A stretch of DNA of 64,000 nt. Source: Cohnella sp. OV330 (lineage in GTDB: Bacteria > Bacillota > Bacilli > Paenibacillales > Paenibacillaceae). The notes under the pieces were generated by a model. The model made no database searches. It worked only from the letters and a program-made list of their open reading frames with translations, and was not told the origin of the DNA. Position numbers and translations under genes: made by a program. Shown here piece by piece: positions 8,438 to 16,399 of the stretch. Position 1 is the first letter of the stretch. Each line of letters opens with the position of its first letter. The DNA lies in NCBI RefSeq assembly GCF_900112065.1, contig NZ_FOKE01000003.1, positions 502,004 through 566,003 of the forward strand. Direction: 5' to 3'.

Positions 8438-8856
8438 GAGATAAGGCGCAAATGCGCTTATCTGACGGTGGCGGCAGCCTCATCTGGTTGAGATAGGGTG
8501 CAAATGCACCTATCCGCGGGAGACGGCAACCTGATCTGGCCGAGATAAGGTGCAAATGCGTCTATCGGACGGTGGCGGCAGCCTGATCTGGCTGAGATAA
8601 GGTGCAAATGCGCTTATCGGCGGGAGCTGGCAGTCTGATCTGGCCGAGATAAGGTGCAAATGCACCTATTGGCACTGAGTTACACGGTTTTACCGCGCAA
8701 CTGGCGCTCGCAGCCCGAGGTTTGCCCGGAGTTACGCGATTTTACCGCGCAACTGGCACTCGCAGCCCGCGTTTTGCCCGGAGTTACACGGTTTTACCCC
8801 GCAACTGCGGTGCCGGCAGCCTCATCTAACCGAGATAAGGTGCAAATGCGCATATT
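8438..8856. repeat. Mixed hairpin array, 52-base period, two families
   Basis: This fills the 535-base gap between kinase and isomerase. Family A cores (23 bases) start at 8440, 8492, 8544, 8596, 8648 and 8834. Each has arms GATAA/TTATC and GCGC/GCGC (or GTGC/GCAC) around AAAT. Family B cores (25 bases, AGTT...AACT with CGGT/ACCG inside) start at 8678, 8730 and 8782. Every step is exactly 52 bases except 8648 to 8678. Linkers are also partly conserved (GCAGCCTGATCTGG-like). No gene was found here. Confidence 0.85.
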
Positions 8857-8918
8857 GGCCGGCGCCGGTACCCAAATCGAGTCCTATACGGCATCTCCTA
8901 TACAGACAAACATTTTAA

Positions 8919-9485
<567 letters not shown>

Positions 9486-9562
9486 TAGAAAAGGCTTGCC
9501 GGAGGAAGAGAGACCGGGCGGTTAGCGCTGCTACGAGACAACGAGGGAGCGGAGGCGGTCGA

Positions 9563-10618
9563 ATGCGACTGTACAGCAAAGATTGGACGCGCCGCGAGCT
9601 GGAGGCCCGCGTCGGCCGCATGAGCCAGATCGGCGGCGTGCGGCGCATGACGCTGTCGGAGGGCAAGGAGGCGGGCGTCGAGCTGATCCGGGTGACGACC
9701 GGCGCGGGATTGACGCTGGACGTCGTGCCGTCCAAAGGGCTGGACATCTCGCGCGCGGAGCTGTGGGGCGCGCCGCTGTCTTGGCAGTCCGCGGCGGGCG
9801 ACGCCCACCCGGCCTATTATGAGGCGGCCGGCACCGGCTGGCTGCGGACCGCGTCGGGCGGCTTGCTCATGACGTGCGGCATGACCCACGCCGGCTCGCC
9901 GTCGGAGACGCCCGGCGGCTCGCAAGGTCTGCACGGTCGGGCGCATCATACGCCGGCCTCGCAGGTAGCCGCGCGCGAGGTATGGGAGGGCGACGATCTC
10001 GTCTGGCTCATCGAAGGCACGATCGAGGAGAACGCGTTGTTCGGCGCGAATCTTAGGCTTCATCGGCGAATCTCGGGCAGGCTCGGCGCCAATGAGATTC
10101 ATATCGAAGACCGCGTGGAAAACCTGGGCTTCACCACGTCGCCACACATGATGCTGTACCACTTCAACTTCGGATTTCCGCTGCTGGACGAGAACGCCTC
10201 CATCCTTTTGCCGCCCGCCGTCACTTCGGAAAGAGGAGAAGCCGGGAACGCAGCCGACTGTGCCGGCTGGGAGCGGCCCGACCCGGATGCCAAGGAGCGC
10301 GTCTTCTATCACGAGCTGGACGACCGCGACGGCATGGCCGAGGTTGGTTTGCGCCAGCCGGCCTTCCCGGCGGGGCCCGCGCCCGCGGACGTATTGGTCC
10401 GTCTGCGCTGGTCCGCGGACACGCTGCCTCGGCTCGTGCAGTGGCGCATGCCTGGCGCCGGCGCGCACGTGCTCGGCCTTGAGCCGGCGAACTGCCGGGT
10501 CGAAGGCTTCGAAGCGGAGGTCCGCGAAGGCGGACCGGCGATGCTCGCGCCGGGTGCTTGCGTGACGCACCGGCTGGAGTTGAAAATAGCGGCCGAACGA
10601 GCGATGATAGAGGAATAA
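9563..10618 (+). CDS. DUF4432 aldose 1-epimerase-like protein
   Basis: A 351-residue beta-sandwich protein of the galactose-mutarotase-like fold, DUF4432 group. Visible markers are VVPSKGLDISRAELWG, LLMTCGMTHAGSPSE, GLHGRAHHTPAS and MMLYHFNFGFPLLDE, with several histidines expected in the sugar-binding cleft. Members are often found next to sugar isomerases and kinases and probably interconvert anomers or epimers. The ATG follows GGAGG with a 7-base gap. It lies 77 bases after the isomerase and 39 before the regulator on the same strand. Confidence 0.85.
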   Translation: MRLYSKDWTRRELEARVGRMSQIGGVRRMTLSEGKEAGVELIRVTTGAGLTLDVVPSKGLDISRAELWGAPLSWQSAAGDAHPAYYEAAGTGWLRTASGGLLMTCGMTHAGSPSETPGGSQGLHGRAHHTPASQVAAREVWEGDDLVWLIEGTIEENALFGANLRLHRRISGRLGANEIHIEDRVENLGFTTSPHMMLYHFNFGFPLLDENASILLPPAVTSERGEAGNAADCAGWERPDPDAKERVFYHELDDRDGMAEVGLRQPAFPAGPAPADVLVRLRWSADTLPRLVQWRMPGAGAHVLGLEPANCRVEGFEAEVREGGPAMLAPGACVTHRLELKIAAERAMIEE

Positions 10619-10657
10619 TGAGCGGACGCGAACGGCGGACGGAAGGAGCGGCGGCAG

Positions 10658-11425
10658 ATGATCCACAATCAGGCGGACTGGAACGCAAGGCAGCGCCAGA
10701 TCCATGAGCAGATCGCGCAGAGCGGGGAGGTCCGCATTTCGGAGCTGAGCGAGCGCCACGGCGTGACCGAGATGACGATCCGGCGCGATCTGGAAAAGCT
10801 CGAGGAGAGCGGGAGCGTCAGACGTACGTTCGGCGGGGCCATCTACGTCTACCGCGACGTCGCGCTGCAGGACCGCACCGGCATGCATACGGACGAGAAG
10901 GTACGGATCGGCCGGCACGCCGCGTCGCTGATCGCTCCCGGCGAGTCCGTGTTCCTGGACGGCGGCACGACGACGCTGCAGATCGCGCGGGCGCTTAAGT
11001 CCGGCCAGCAGATCACGGTCGTGACCAACGCGCTTAATATCGCGGCCGAGCTCGCGTCCAAGCAGATTCCGACGATCATGACCGGCGGCATGCTGCTCGA
11101 GTCCACGCACTCGCTCGTCGGTCCGATCGCCGCGCAGAGCCTGTCCGGCATGGCGTTCGACCGCGCGTTCCTCGGGGCGACGGGACTGAGCGAAACGCAC
11201 GGCTTCAGCAATTCCAACCTGTACGAGGCCGAGATCAAGCGGATCGCCGTTCGCCAGGCGAAGGAGACGACGGTCGTGCTCGACCGCACGAAGTTCGGCG
11301 CGCGCGTGCTCGTGTCCTTCGCCGGGCTCGGGGACGTGAAGCGCATCGTGACCGATCATCCGCCGGGCGGCGAGCTCGCTCGCGCTTGCGCGGACGCTGG
11401 CGTTCGGATCGAAGCGGCCGAATAA
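10658..11425 (+). CDS. DeoR family transcriptional repressor
   Basis: A 255-residue regulator. The N-terminal HTH (ISELSERHGVTEMTIRRDLEKLEESGSVRRTFGGA, about residues 27-61) matches the DeoR signature. The C-terminal DeoRC domain has FLDGGTTTLQIA and VTNALNIAAEL, which bind a sugar phosphate. The ATG is preceded by AAGGAG with 9 bases. As last gene of the sugar cluster it probably represses the cluster through the TGTTA repeats at 5135-5174 and is released by a phosphorylated intermediate. Confidence 0.93.
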   Translation: MIHNQADWNARQRQIHEQIAQSGEVRISELSERHGVTEMTIRRDLEKLEESGSVRRTFGGAIYVYRDVALQDRTGMHTDEKVRIGRHAASLIAPGESVFLDGGTTTLQIARALKSGQQITVVTNALNIAAELASKQIPTIMTGGMLLESTHSLVGPIAAQSLSGMAFDRAFLGATGLSETHGFSNSNLYEAEIKRIAVRQAKETTVVLDRTKFGARVLVSFAGLGDVKRIVTDHPPGGELARACADAGVRIEAAE

Positions 11426-11537
11426 GTCATCGGTTTCGCCGTCGATTAGCAATCGAGAAGAAACCCGCCTCTTCGCGCCGTGGTAAAATGACGTCAGTGT
11501 CCGATTCGGACGACAACGAAACCATGAGGTGACGACG

Positions 11538-11954
11538 ATGGCCTTTCAAATTTCGCAAACTTTTCTTAACCTGCCAGTCAAGGATCTGAAGCGCTCCATT
11601 GCCTTCTTCGAAGCGCTCGGCTTCGCGTTCAACCCGCAATTCACCGACGACAATGCCGCCTGCCTGGTTCTCAGCGATACGGCGTTCGCCATGCTGCTGA
11701 CCGAGTCCTATTTCCAGACCTTCATCAAAAAGGACATCGCGAATGCGACGAAGACGACGGAGTTCATCATGGCCGTCTCCGTGAGCAGCAAGGAAGAAGT
11801 ACAAGAGCTCGTCCGCAAGGCGCTCTCGTCCGGCGGTTCGGTTTCGAACGATCCGCAGGATCACGGCTTCATGTATACGGAGAGCTTTCAGGATCCGGAC
11901 GGCCATCTGTGGGAAGTATTCCACATGGATCCGACGTACGTGCACGAAGCCTGA
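11538..11954 (+). CDS. VOC family protein (predicted lactoylglutathione-lyase-like)
   Basis: A 138-residue glyoxalase-fold protein with two beta-alpha-beta-beta-beta halves: FLNLPVKDLKRSIAFFEALGF at the start and YTESFQDPDGHLWEVFHMDP at the end. It resembles the COG3607 group, whose substrates are unknown. The ATG at 11538 has GAGGTG six bases upstream, and an in-frame GTG at 11529 has none. A TAAAAT -10 with a TGn extension lies at 11481-11489. A terminator follows at 11983. Confidence 0.88.
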   Translation: MAFQISQTFLNLPVKDLKRSIAFFEALGFAFNPQFTDDNAACLVLSDTAFAMLLTESYFQTFIKKDIANATKTTEFIMAVSVSSKEEVQELVRKALSSGGSVSNDPQDHGFMYTESFQDPDGHLWEVFHMDPTYVHEA

Positions 11955-11982
11955 TTCATCATGCATTGCGGCTGTCGCCGTT

Positions 11983-12025
11983 AAAAGCCCGCTATCCCGT
12001 CCGCATGGACGCGTAGCGGGCTTTT
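11983..12025 (+). terminator. Rho-independent terminator after the VOC gene
   Basis: AAAAGCCCGCTA (11983-11994) pairs with TAGCGGGCTTTT (12014-12025). Confidence 0.85.
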
Positions 12026-12045
12026 CCAAATGCAGCAGACCCCGC

Positions 12046-12181
12046 GACCCGGAAGTCTCGACCAGCAACAAATCATGCCAGCCTGCAGCAACTCGAGACC
12101 CGGAAGTCTCACCTAGCAACAAATCGTGCCTATCCGTATCCCCTCGCATCTCGGAAGTCCCGACCAGCAACAATTCATGCC
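12046..12181. repeat. Three-unit repeat array, 51-base period
   Basis: The block CGGAAGTC recurs at 12050, 12101 and 12152, and each is followed by a CCAGCAACAAATCATGCC-like block. The spacing is 51 bases both times. The second unit can fold as GAGAC/GTCTC around CCGGAA; the others fold poorly. It occupies the 314-base gap between two converging VOC genes and is flanked by their terminators. Nothing else was found in the gap. Confidence 0.75.
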
Positions 12182-12222
12182 CGCCCGCAGCAAACGCAGT
12201 TTTTTTACGCAAGAAAAACGCG

Positions 12223-12246
12223 AAAAAAAAGACCGCCGAAGCGGTC
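12223..12246 (-). terminator. Rho-independent terminator of the PhnB-like gene
   Basis: GACCGC (12231-12236) and GCGGTC (12241-12246) form a stem around a four-base loop. On the minus strand eight T follow. Confidence 0.85.
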
Positions 12247-12268
12247 TTTTACGTGCGCTATCGCGCTG

Positions 12269-12676
12269 TTAGCCTTGCTGCTGCTGCTCCGTCGACACCT
12301 GCCATTCGACGCCGTACTTGTCCTGCAGCGCGCCGAACAGCGCGCCCCAGAATTGCTGCTTCAGCGGGTCGTGAACCGTGCCGCCGGCCGCCAGCTTGTC
12401 GAATGCCGCATGGGCTTCTTCGGGCGTGTCGAACAGGAGGCTGAGCGCCGTGCCGTTGCCCCGTTCGATCTGCCGGCTCGGGCTGTCGGACATGAAGATG
12501 GTAATGCCGCCCGCGACCATGTGCAGGTGCATGATCTTCTCCTTCAGCGCTTCGGGCGTGCCCGGCGCATCGCCGAACGTCATGACGGAGAGGAGCTCGC
12601 CGCCAAGGGCGTCCACGTAAAACTGGGATTGCGACCTTGCGTCTTCGGAAAAAATATAGGGAACCAATCTTGCCAT
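12269..12676 (-). CDS. PhnB-like VOC family protein
   Basis: A 135-residue glyoxalase-fold protein of the PhnB type, beginning MARLVPYIFSEDARSQSQFYVDALGG. PhnB-like members lack a known common reaction; some are antibiotic-resistance or demethylase-like folds. The C-terminal end is glutamine-rich (EQQQQG). The ATG at 12676 has AGGAGG nine bases upstream. It diverges from the MFS transporter gene, with a 20-base dyad in the shared spacer. Confidence 0.86.
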   Translation of the reverse strand: MARLVPYIFSEDARSQSQFYVDALGGELLSVMTFGDAPGTPEALKEKIMHLHMVAGGITIFMSDSPSRQIERGNGTALSLLFDTPEEAHAAFDKLAAGGTVHDPLKQQFWGALFGALQDKYGVEWQVSTEQQQQG

Positions 12677-12781
12677 GTTTATCCGCCTCCTGAATTCATC
12701 ATGCGTCAGCCGTTCCTCTTTTATTCTATCATTCGAGCGTTCCGCCGCTTTCTTTTCGATTGCTCTTTTGGGCGCTTTGAG

Positions 12782-12801
12782 GGACAATGTTCCTATTGTC
12801 C
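12782..12801. promoter_or_regulatory. 20-base dyad in divergent intergenic spacer
   Basis: GGACAAT-GTTCCT-ATTGTCC is a perfect 7-6-7 inverted repeat, 40 bases before the MFS start. Its size fits a dimeric repressor of the TetR or MarR type. No regulator gene adjoins it. Confidence 0.45.
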
Positions 12802-12840
12802 GGCCAACCTGCTATTGCATCATACGGAGGTTTTAGCACA

Positions 12841-14091
12841 TTGATCAAGCGCGCTTCAAAAATAAGCATGAACGAAATATGGCTGCTGTCGATCGTATTC
12901 GGCGGCTTCCTCGTGTTCGGTTTGTCGGAAAACGTGAAAGGTCCCGCCATCCCGCGGATGCAGCTGGACTTCGGCTTGAACGAGGGGCAGCTCGGCTTGA
13001 TGCTCGCGCTCAACTCGCTCGGCTATCTCGTCGCCTGTACCTTCACTTCCTATCTCGCCGACAAAGTCGGGATCAAGGTTACCAGCATCGCGGCGTTCGT
13101 GTCGATGGCCGTGGGGGGCGTGCTGATCGGCGTTTCGAACGGCTTTCAGGCGCTGTCCGCCTCGTATTTTTTTATGTACATCGGCAACGGCATGCTGGAG
13201 ATCGCGCTCGCCATTCTCGCCGCGCGCATTTTTGTCAAGCATACGGGCTTCTTGATGAACCTCTCGCACTTTTTCTATGGTTTGAGCTCGATCGTCGCGC
13301 CGATCGCGGCCGCTTCGATGATGGGCTGGCGGCTCCCGGGCGGCGACGCGTTGGGATGGAGGGGCATGTACGTCATCGTGCTGCTGCTGTCGCTGCTGCC
13401 GATCATTCCTTCGCTCCTCGGACGGCTCCCGGCCGATCCTGCGCACGACGAGGCGGAGGAGCGCATCTCGTACCGCAAGCTTCTGAGAGATCCCGTCGCT
13501 TGGCTGATCGTGCTCGTCCTCACCTCCGGCGTTATCTCCGAGCTGTCGATCGGGAGCTGGCTCGCGAATTTTTTGGAAAAAGCGTATGACTGGAGTCCGA
13601 CCGATGCGTCGGGCATGCTGTCTGCCTTTTTCCTCTGCTTCACGCTTGCGAGGCTGTTGCTCGGACCGCTCACGGACCGTTTCGGCTATACGATGTCGAT
13701 GATGGTCCTGTCGCTGAGCTCGGGCGTCTGCAGCATCGCGGCGCTATTCGCGGGGGAGGGCGGCGCGATCTTGTTCGCCCTGGCGGGCGTCGGCATCGCG
13801 CCGATCTACCCGACCGTGATGGCGCTGCTCTCCAAGCGTTATCCCCGCGGCACGGGAACGGCGATCACCTTCACCGTCACGCTGATGGGCATCGGCAGCG
13901 TGCTCGGCAATCTCGCGATCGGCGGTCTGATCGAAGGGGTGCGCGATTGGTATTCGGGCAGGGGCGAGGACGCGAGCAGGCTGCTCGGCCTGCAGGCGGG
14001 CTATGGGTTTATCGGGGTGATGGCGCTTCTGTGCACCGCCGCATGTCTTGTGCTATATGTCTATTTGCGCAAAAGAGGGGAAAGGTACTAA
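12841..14091 (+). CDS. MFS transporter
   Basis: A 416-residue major facilitator with twelve predicted membrane helices. The loop after helix 2 reads TSYLADKVGIK, a degenerate form of the MFS signature, and LLLGPLTDRFGYT repeats it in the second half. It is loosely related to fucose-permease-like MFS proteins; the substrate is unknown. The TTG at 12841 lies ten bases after GGAGG. The in-frame ATG at 12868 has no ribosome site, and an upstream ATG at 12787 lies inside the dyad. It is followed six bases later by the TSUP gene. Confidence 0.85.
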   Translation: MIKRASKISMNEIWLLSIVFGGFLVFGLSENVKGPAIPRMQLDFGLNEGQLGLMLALNSLGYLVACTFTSYLADKVGIKVTSIAAFVSMAVGGVLIGVSNGFQALSASYFFMYIGNGMLEIALAILAARIFVKHTGFLMNLSHFFYGLSSIVAPIAAASMMGWRLPGGDALGWRGMYVIVLLLSLLPIIPSLLGRLPADPAHDEAEERISYRKLLRDPVAWLIVLVLTSGVISELSIGSWLANFLEKAYDWSPTDASGMLSAFFLCFTLARLLLGPLTDRFGYTMSMMVLSLSSGVCSIAALFAGEGGAILFALAGVGIAPIYPTVMALLSKRYPRGTGTAITFTVTLMGIGSVLGNLAIGGLIEGVRDWYSGRGEDASRLLGLQAGYGFIGVMALLCTAACLVLYVYLRKRGERY

Positions 14092-14097
14092 GCCGCC

Positions 14098-14859
14098 ATG
14101 GATCATCTGAGTATCGGCATGCTGGCGTTGATCGTCGCAGGCGGATTCGCGGCGGCCTTCGTCGACTCGGTCGTCGGCGGAGGCGGCCTTGTCTCGGTTC
14201 CCGTCCTGTTGACCGCCGGACTGCCGCCCGCGGCGGCGCTCGGCACCAACAAGCTGGCCGGCACGTTGTCCTCGCTCGCGAGCACCCTGTCCTTTTTCGC
14301 ATCCGGCCATATCGACGTCCGAAGCGTGCGCGGATTGATCCCGCTATCCTTGCTGGGCGCGGCGCTCGGCACGCTCACGCTCCGGCATGTGCCTTCCGGC
14401 TTCCTGAAGCCGATGGTCGTCGTCATGCTGGCGGTCATCGCCGTGTACACGCTGCTCCGCCGGGAATGGGGCGAGCGAGCGTCTTTCGTGCGCTTCACCG
14501 CAGGCACCGCCTGGCTGACGGGGATCGCCGCGTTCGCGCTCGGATTCTACGACGGCTTCTTCGGCCCCGGTACGGGGTCGTTTCTGATCTTCGCCTTTCT
14601 GCTGCTTGGCTTCGACTTCGTGAAAGCCGCGGGCAATGCCAAAGCGCTCAACTTCGCCAGCAATCTCGCGAGCCTCGCGACCTTCCTCGCACTCGGCTCC
14701 GTCCACTACGGCGTAGGCCTGCTCATGGGCGCGGCGATGATCGCCGGCTCTTTGCTCGGCTCGCGCTTCGCGATCCGCCGCGGCCGGGCGTACATCAAGC
14801 CGCTCTTCCTCGTCGTATGCGCCTTGCTGATCGGCAAGCAGATGCTCGACTTGTTGTAA
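14098..14859 (+). CDS. TSUP family (TauE/SafE) permease
   Basis: A 253-residue membrane protein with about eight helices and the two TSUP repeats, visible as AAFVDSVVGGGGLVSVP near the N-terminus and GFYDGFFGPGTGSFL near residue 145. TSUP proteins export sulfite, sulfoacetate or other small organosulfur and carboxylate anions. It begins six bases after the MFS stop, so the two transporters are probably co-transcribed. Confidence 0.9.
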   Translation: MDHLSIGMLALIVAGGFAAAFVDSVVGGGGLVSVPVLLTAGLPPAAALGTNKLAGTLSSLASTLSFFASGHIDVRSVRGLIPLSLLGAALGTLTLRHVPSGFLKPMVVVMLAVIAVYTLLRREWGERASFVRFTAGTAWLTGIAAFALGFYDGFFGPGTGSFLIFAFLLLGFDFVKAAGNAKALNFASNLASLATFLALGSVHYGVGLLMGAAMIAGSLLGSRFAIRRGRAYIKPLFLVVCALLIGKQMLDLL

Positions 14860-14888
14860 GCGCGCGTCGTCTCATCCACCTCGCCCAT

Positions 14889-14961
14889 CCGGACCCAGCA
14901 GCCGCTATTTGTCGCCATTTGAACGAATAGTTCACGCTTGCGGACCGGAAAGTCGCTATTT
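14889..14961. repeat. Degenerate two-unit repeat, 51-base spacing
   Basis: CGCTATTT at 14903 and 14954, and GGACC at 14891 and 14942, are both repeated 51 bases apart. CGCTATT is also the outer arm of the better conserved array at 15076-15255, so this looks like an older, decayed part of the same system. A separate small hairpin, GCCTT-TAAA-AAGGC, lies at 14983-14996. Confidence 0.5.
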
Positions 14962-15075
14962 CCTCCAAACTAACCGGATTACGCCTTTAAAAAGGCAATT
15001 AGCGGCTCTCCGGTCCTCCAATGCTTCAAACACACCATAAATCTGAAAATAGCGGCGCCTGTGTCCGCAGCCCAG

Positions 15076-15255
15076 GAATAACGATGCGCAGCATCGCTAT
15101 TCGGCAGAATATCGGTTACTCTCGCGGAATAAGGATGCGCAGCATCGCTATCCGGCAGAATATCGGTTACTCTCGCGGAATAACGATGTGCCGCATCGCT
15201 ATCCGGCGGAATTTCGGTCACTCTCTCACAATAACGATGCGCCGCATCGCTATTC
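15076..15255. repeat. Four-unit hairpin array, 51-base period
   Basis: Four 27-base hairpins start at 15076, 15127, 15178 and 15229, each exactly 51 bases apart. Arms are GAATA/TATTC outside and CGATGC/GCATCG inside, with a three-base loop (GCA or GCC). Linkers between units are also similar (AGAATATCGGTTACTCTCGC). The last unit ends nine bases before the stop of the converging secreted-protein gene. It fills much of the 404-base gap after the TSUP gene. Confidence 0.88.
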
Positions 15256-15263
15256 CGCGGAAA

Positions 15264-16205
15264 CTACTTCCGCACTTCGCCCGGCAGCGTCAAAGACAGC
15301 TCTCCTCTAGCTTGGCCGCCAGATTCGCCTGCGTTCGTGATGCGCGAGCCGAGGATTTCCTTCCCTGCGTCGCTAAGGCGGCCCGAGGTCAGCACGTTTG
15401 TCGTGAGGTGGTCCGTGCTGGACCAAAACAGATAGCTGCCTTGCAACTTCGGTGCCGTCCCTTTTTGATCCGTCACCTTCATTTCCCACAGCAGCTCGAT
15501 CGTATCCTTCTCTCCGACGGGAATATGCGCTTGCCACTTTACGATCCAGCCGTCCTCGGTCAGCTCGGCGTACGACGCTTGATCTCCGTTCACGACGATC
15601 AAGCGGTCGGAACGGCCTTCGGGGAACAAGCACGTGACGTTGTAGCCTTCGCGCTCGTGCGTGTATGGCAGCAAGTCCACGGCATAATGCGTGAGCTCTG
15701 AGGGGAGAGACATCGCGAGGCGTCGCGCTTCGGCGAGATCGCCGTCGCGAAGCAGCGCGAGCTGCGACGCGTCCAGCGGCGCGCGAATCCGCACGTCCTG
15801 ACCCTCCACGGACACACGGTAACCGAATTGTTCCGCCAGAAACCGAAGGGGGACGTACACGCGGCCTTTAACGATCCGCACGGGGCTGCCCAGCTTCATG
15901 CTGCCCATATGCACCGGATTGCCGCTTGCAATCGCGATGCTGCTGCCGACGGAGAGCTTGACGCGCTCGTTCCATTTGCCGAACGTGGCCGTCTTGGAGG
16001 CCGAATCCCAAGATAGCGACAAGCCGAGCGGCTCGGCGACGGAGCTGAGCGGTACAAGCACCCGGCCCTTTTCTACGATAGGTTCATCGGCCGCTTCAAC
16101 CAGCTTGTCCTTCACGTAAATATGCGTGGGTGCCGCGGCAAATGTCGCTCCGCCGCCAACCACTGCGCTTGCAATCAAGGCGATGCAGACGATCCGCTTA
16201 AACAT
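15264..16205 (-). CDS. Secreted protein with two copper-amine-oxidase N-terminal domains
   Basis: A 313-residue exported protein. A signal peptide occupies residues 1-24 (ending TFAAA). Two tandem Cu_amine_oxidN1-type units follow: IVEKGRVLVPLSSVAEPLGLSLSWD... and IVKGRVYVPLRFLAEQFGYRVSVEG.... The rest (about 150-313) has no recognised family, and no amine oxidase catalytic domain is present. In Firmicutes these units are thought to bind cell wall or matrix polymers. The ATG has GAGAGGAG nine bases upstream. Confidence 0.85.
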   Translation of the reverse strand: MFKRIVCIALIASAVVGGGATFAAAPTHIYVKDKLVEAADEPIVEKGRVLVPLSSVAEPLGLSLSWDSASKTATFGKWNERVKLSVGSSIAIASGNPVHMGSMKLGSPVRIVKGRVYVPLRFLAEQFGYRVSVEGQDVRIRAPLDASQLALLRDGDLAEARRLAMSLPSELTHYAVDLLPYTHEREGYNVTCLFPEGRSDRLIVVNGDQASYAELTEDGWIVKWQAHIPVGEKDTIELLWEMKVTDQKGTAPKLQGSYLFWSSTDHLTTNVLTSGRLSDAGKEILGSRITNAGESGGQARGELSLTLPGEVRK

Positions 16206-16337
16206 GCGTACACGCTCCTCTCTGACCGATTAGACGAAACTTGAGGTAAATAGTTTCTGGTTTTCCATACGTTTACTGCAAAACAATGCCCGCAAAACGC
16301 TCCCGGACAATCGCCCTATTCCACCGACGAACAATGC

Positions 16338-16346
16338 TGTTATAAT
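16338..16346 (+). promoter_or_regulatory. Extended -10 promoter of the sensor kinase gene
   Basis: TGT-TATAAT is a perfect -10 with a TGn extension, 53 bases before the ATG. The -35 region (ATTCCA at 16318) is weak. Confidence 0.6.
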
Positions 16347-16399
16347 AGCGGCAACCAATTGTCCGTCCATCCCTGCCGGCTGCGAAGCGGAGGCTACTC

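Noticed and set aside
8438..8856. CRISPR array
   Set aside because: The would-be spacers resemble each other, two repeat families are mixed, units diverge, and no cas genes are present.
16206..16399. Minus-strand promoter for the copper-amine-oxidase-domain protein
   Set aside because: No -35/-10 pair with acceptable spacing could be found, although a promoter must exist here.
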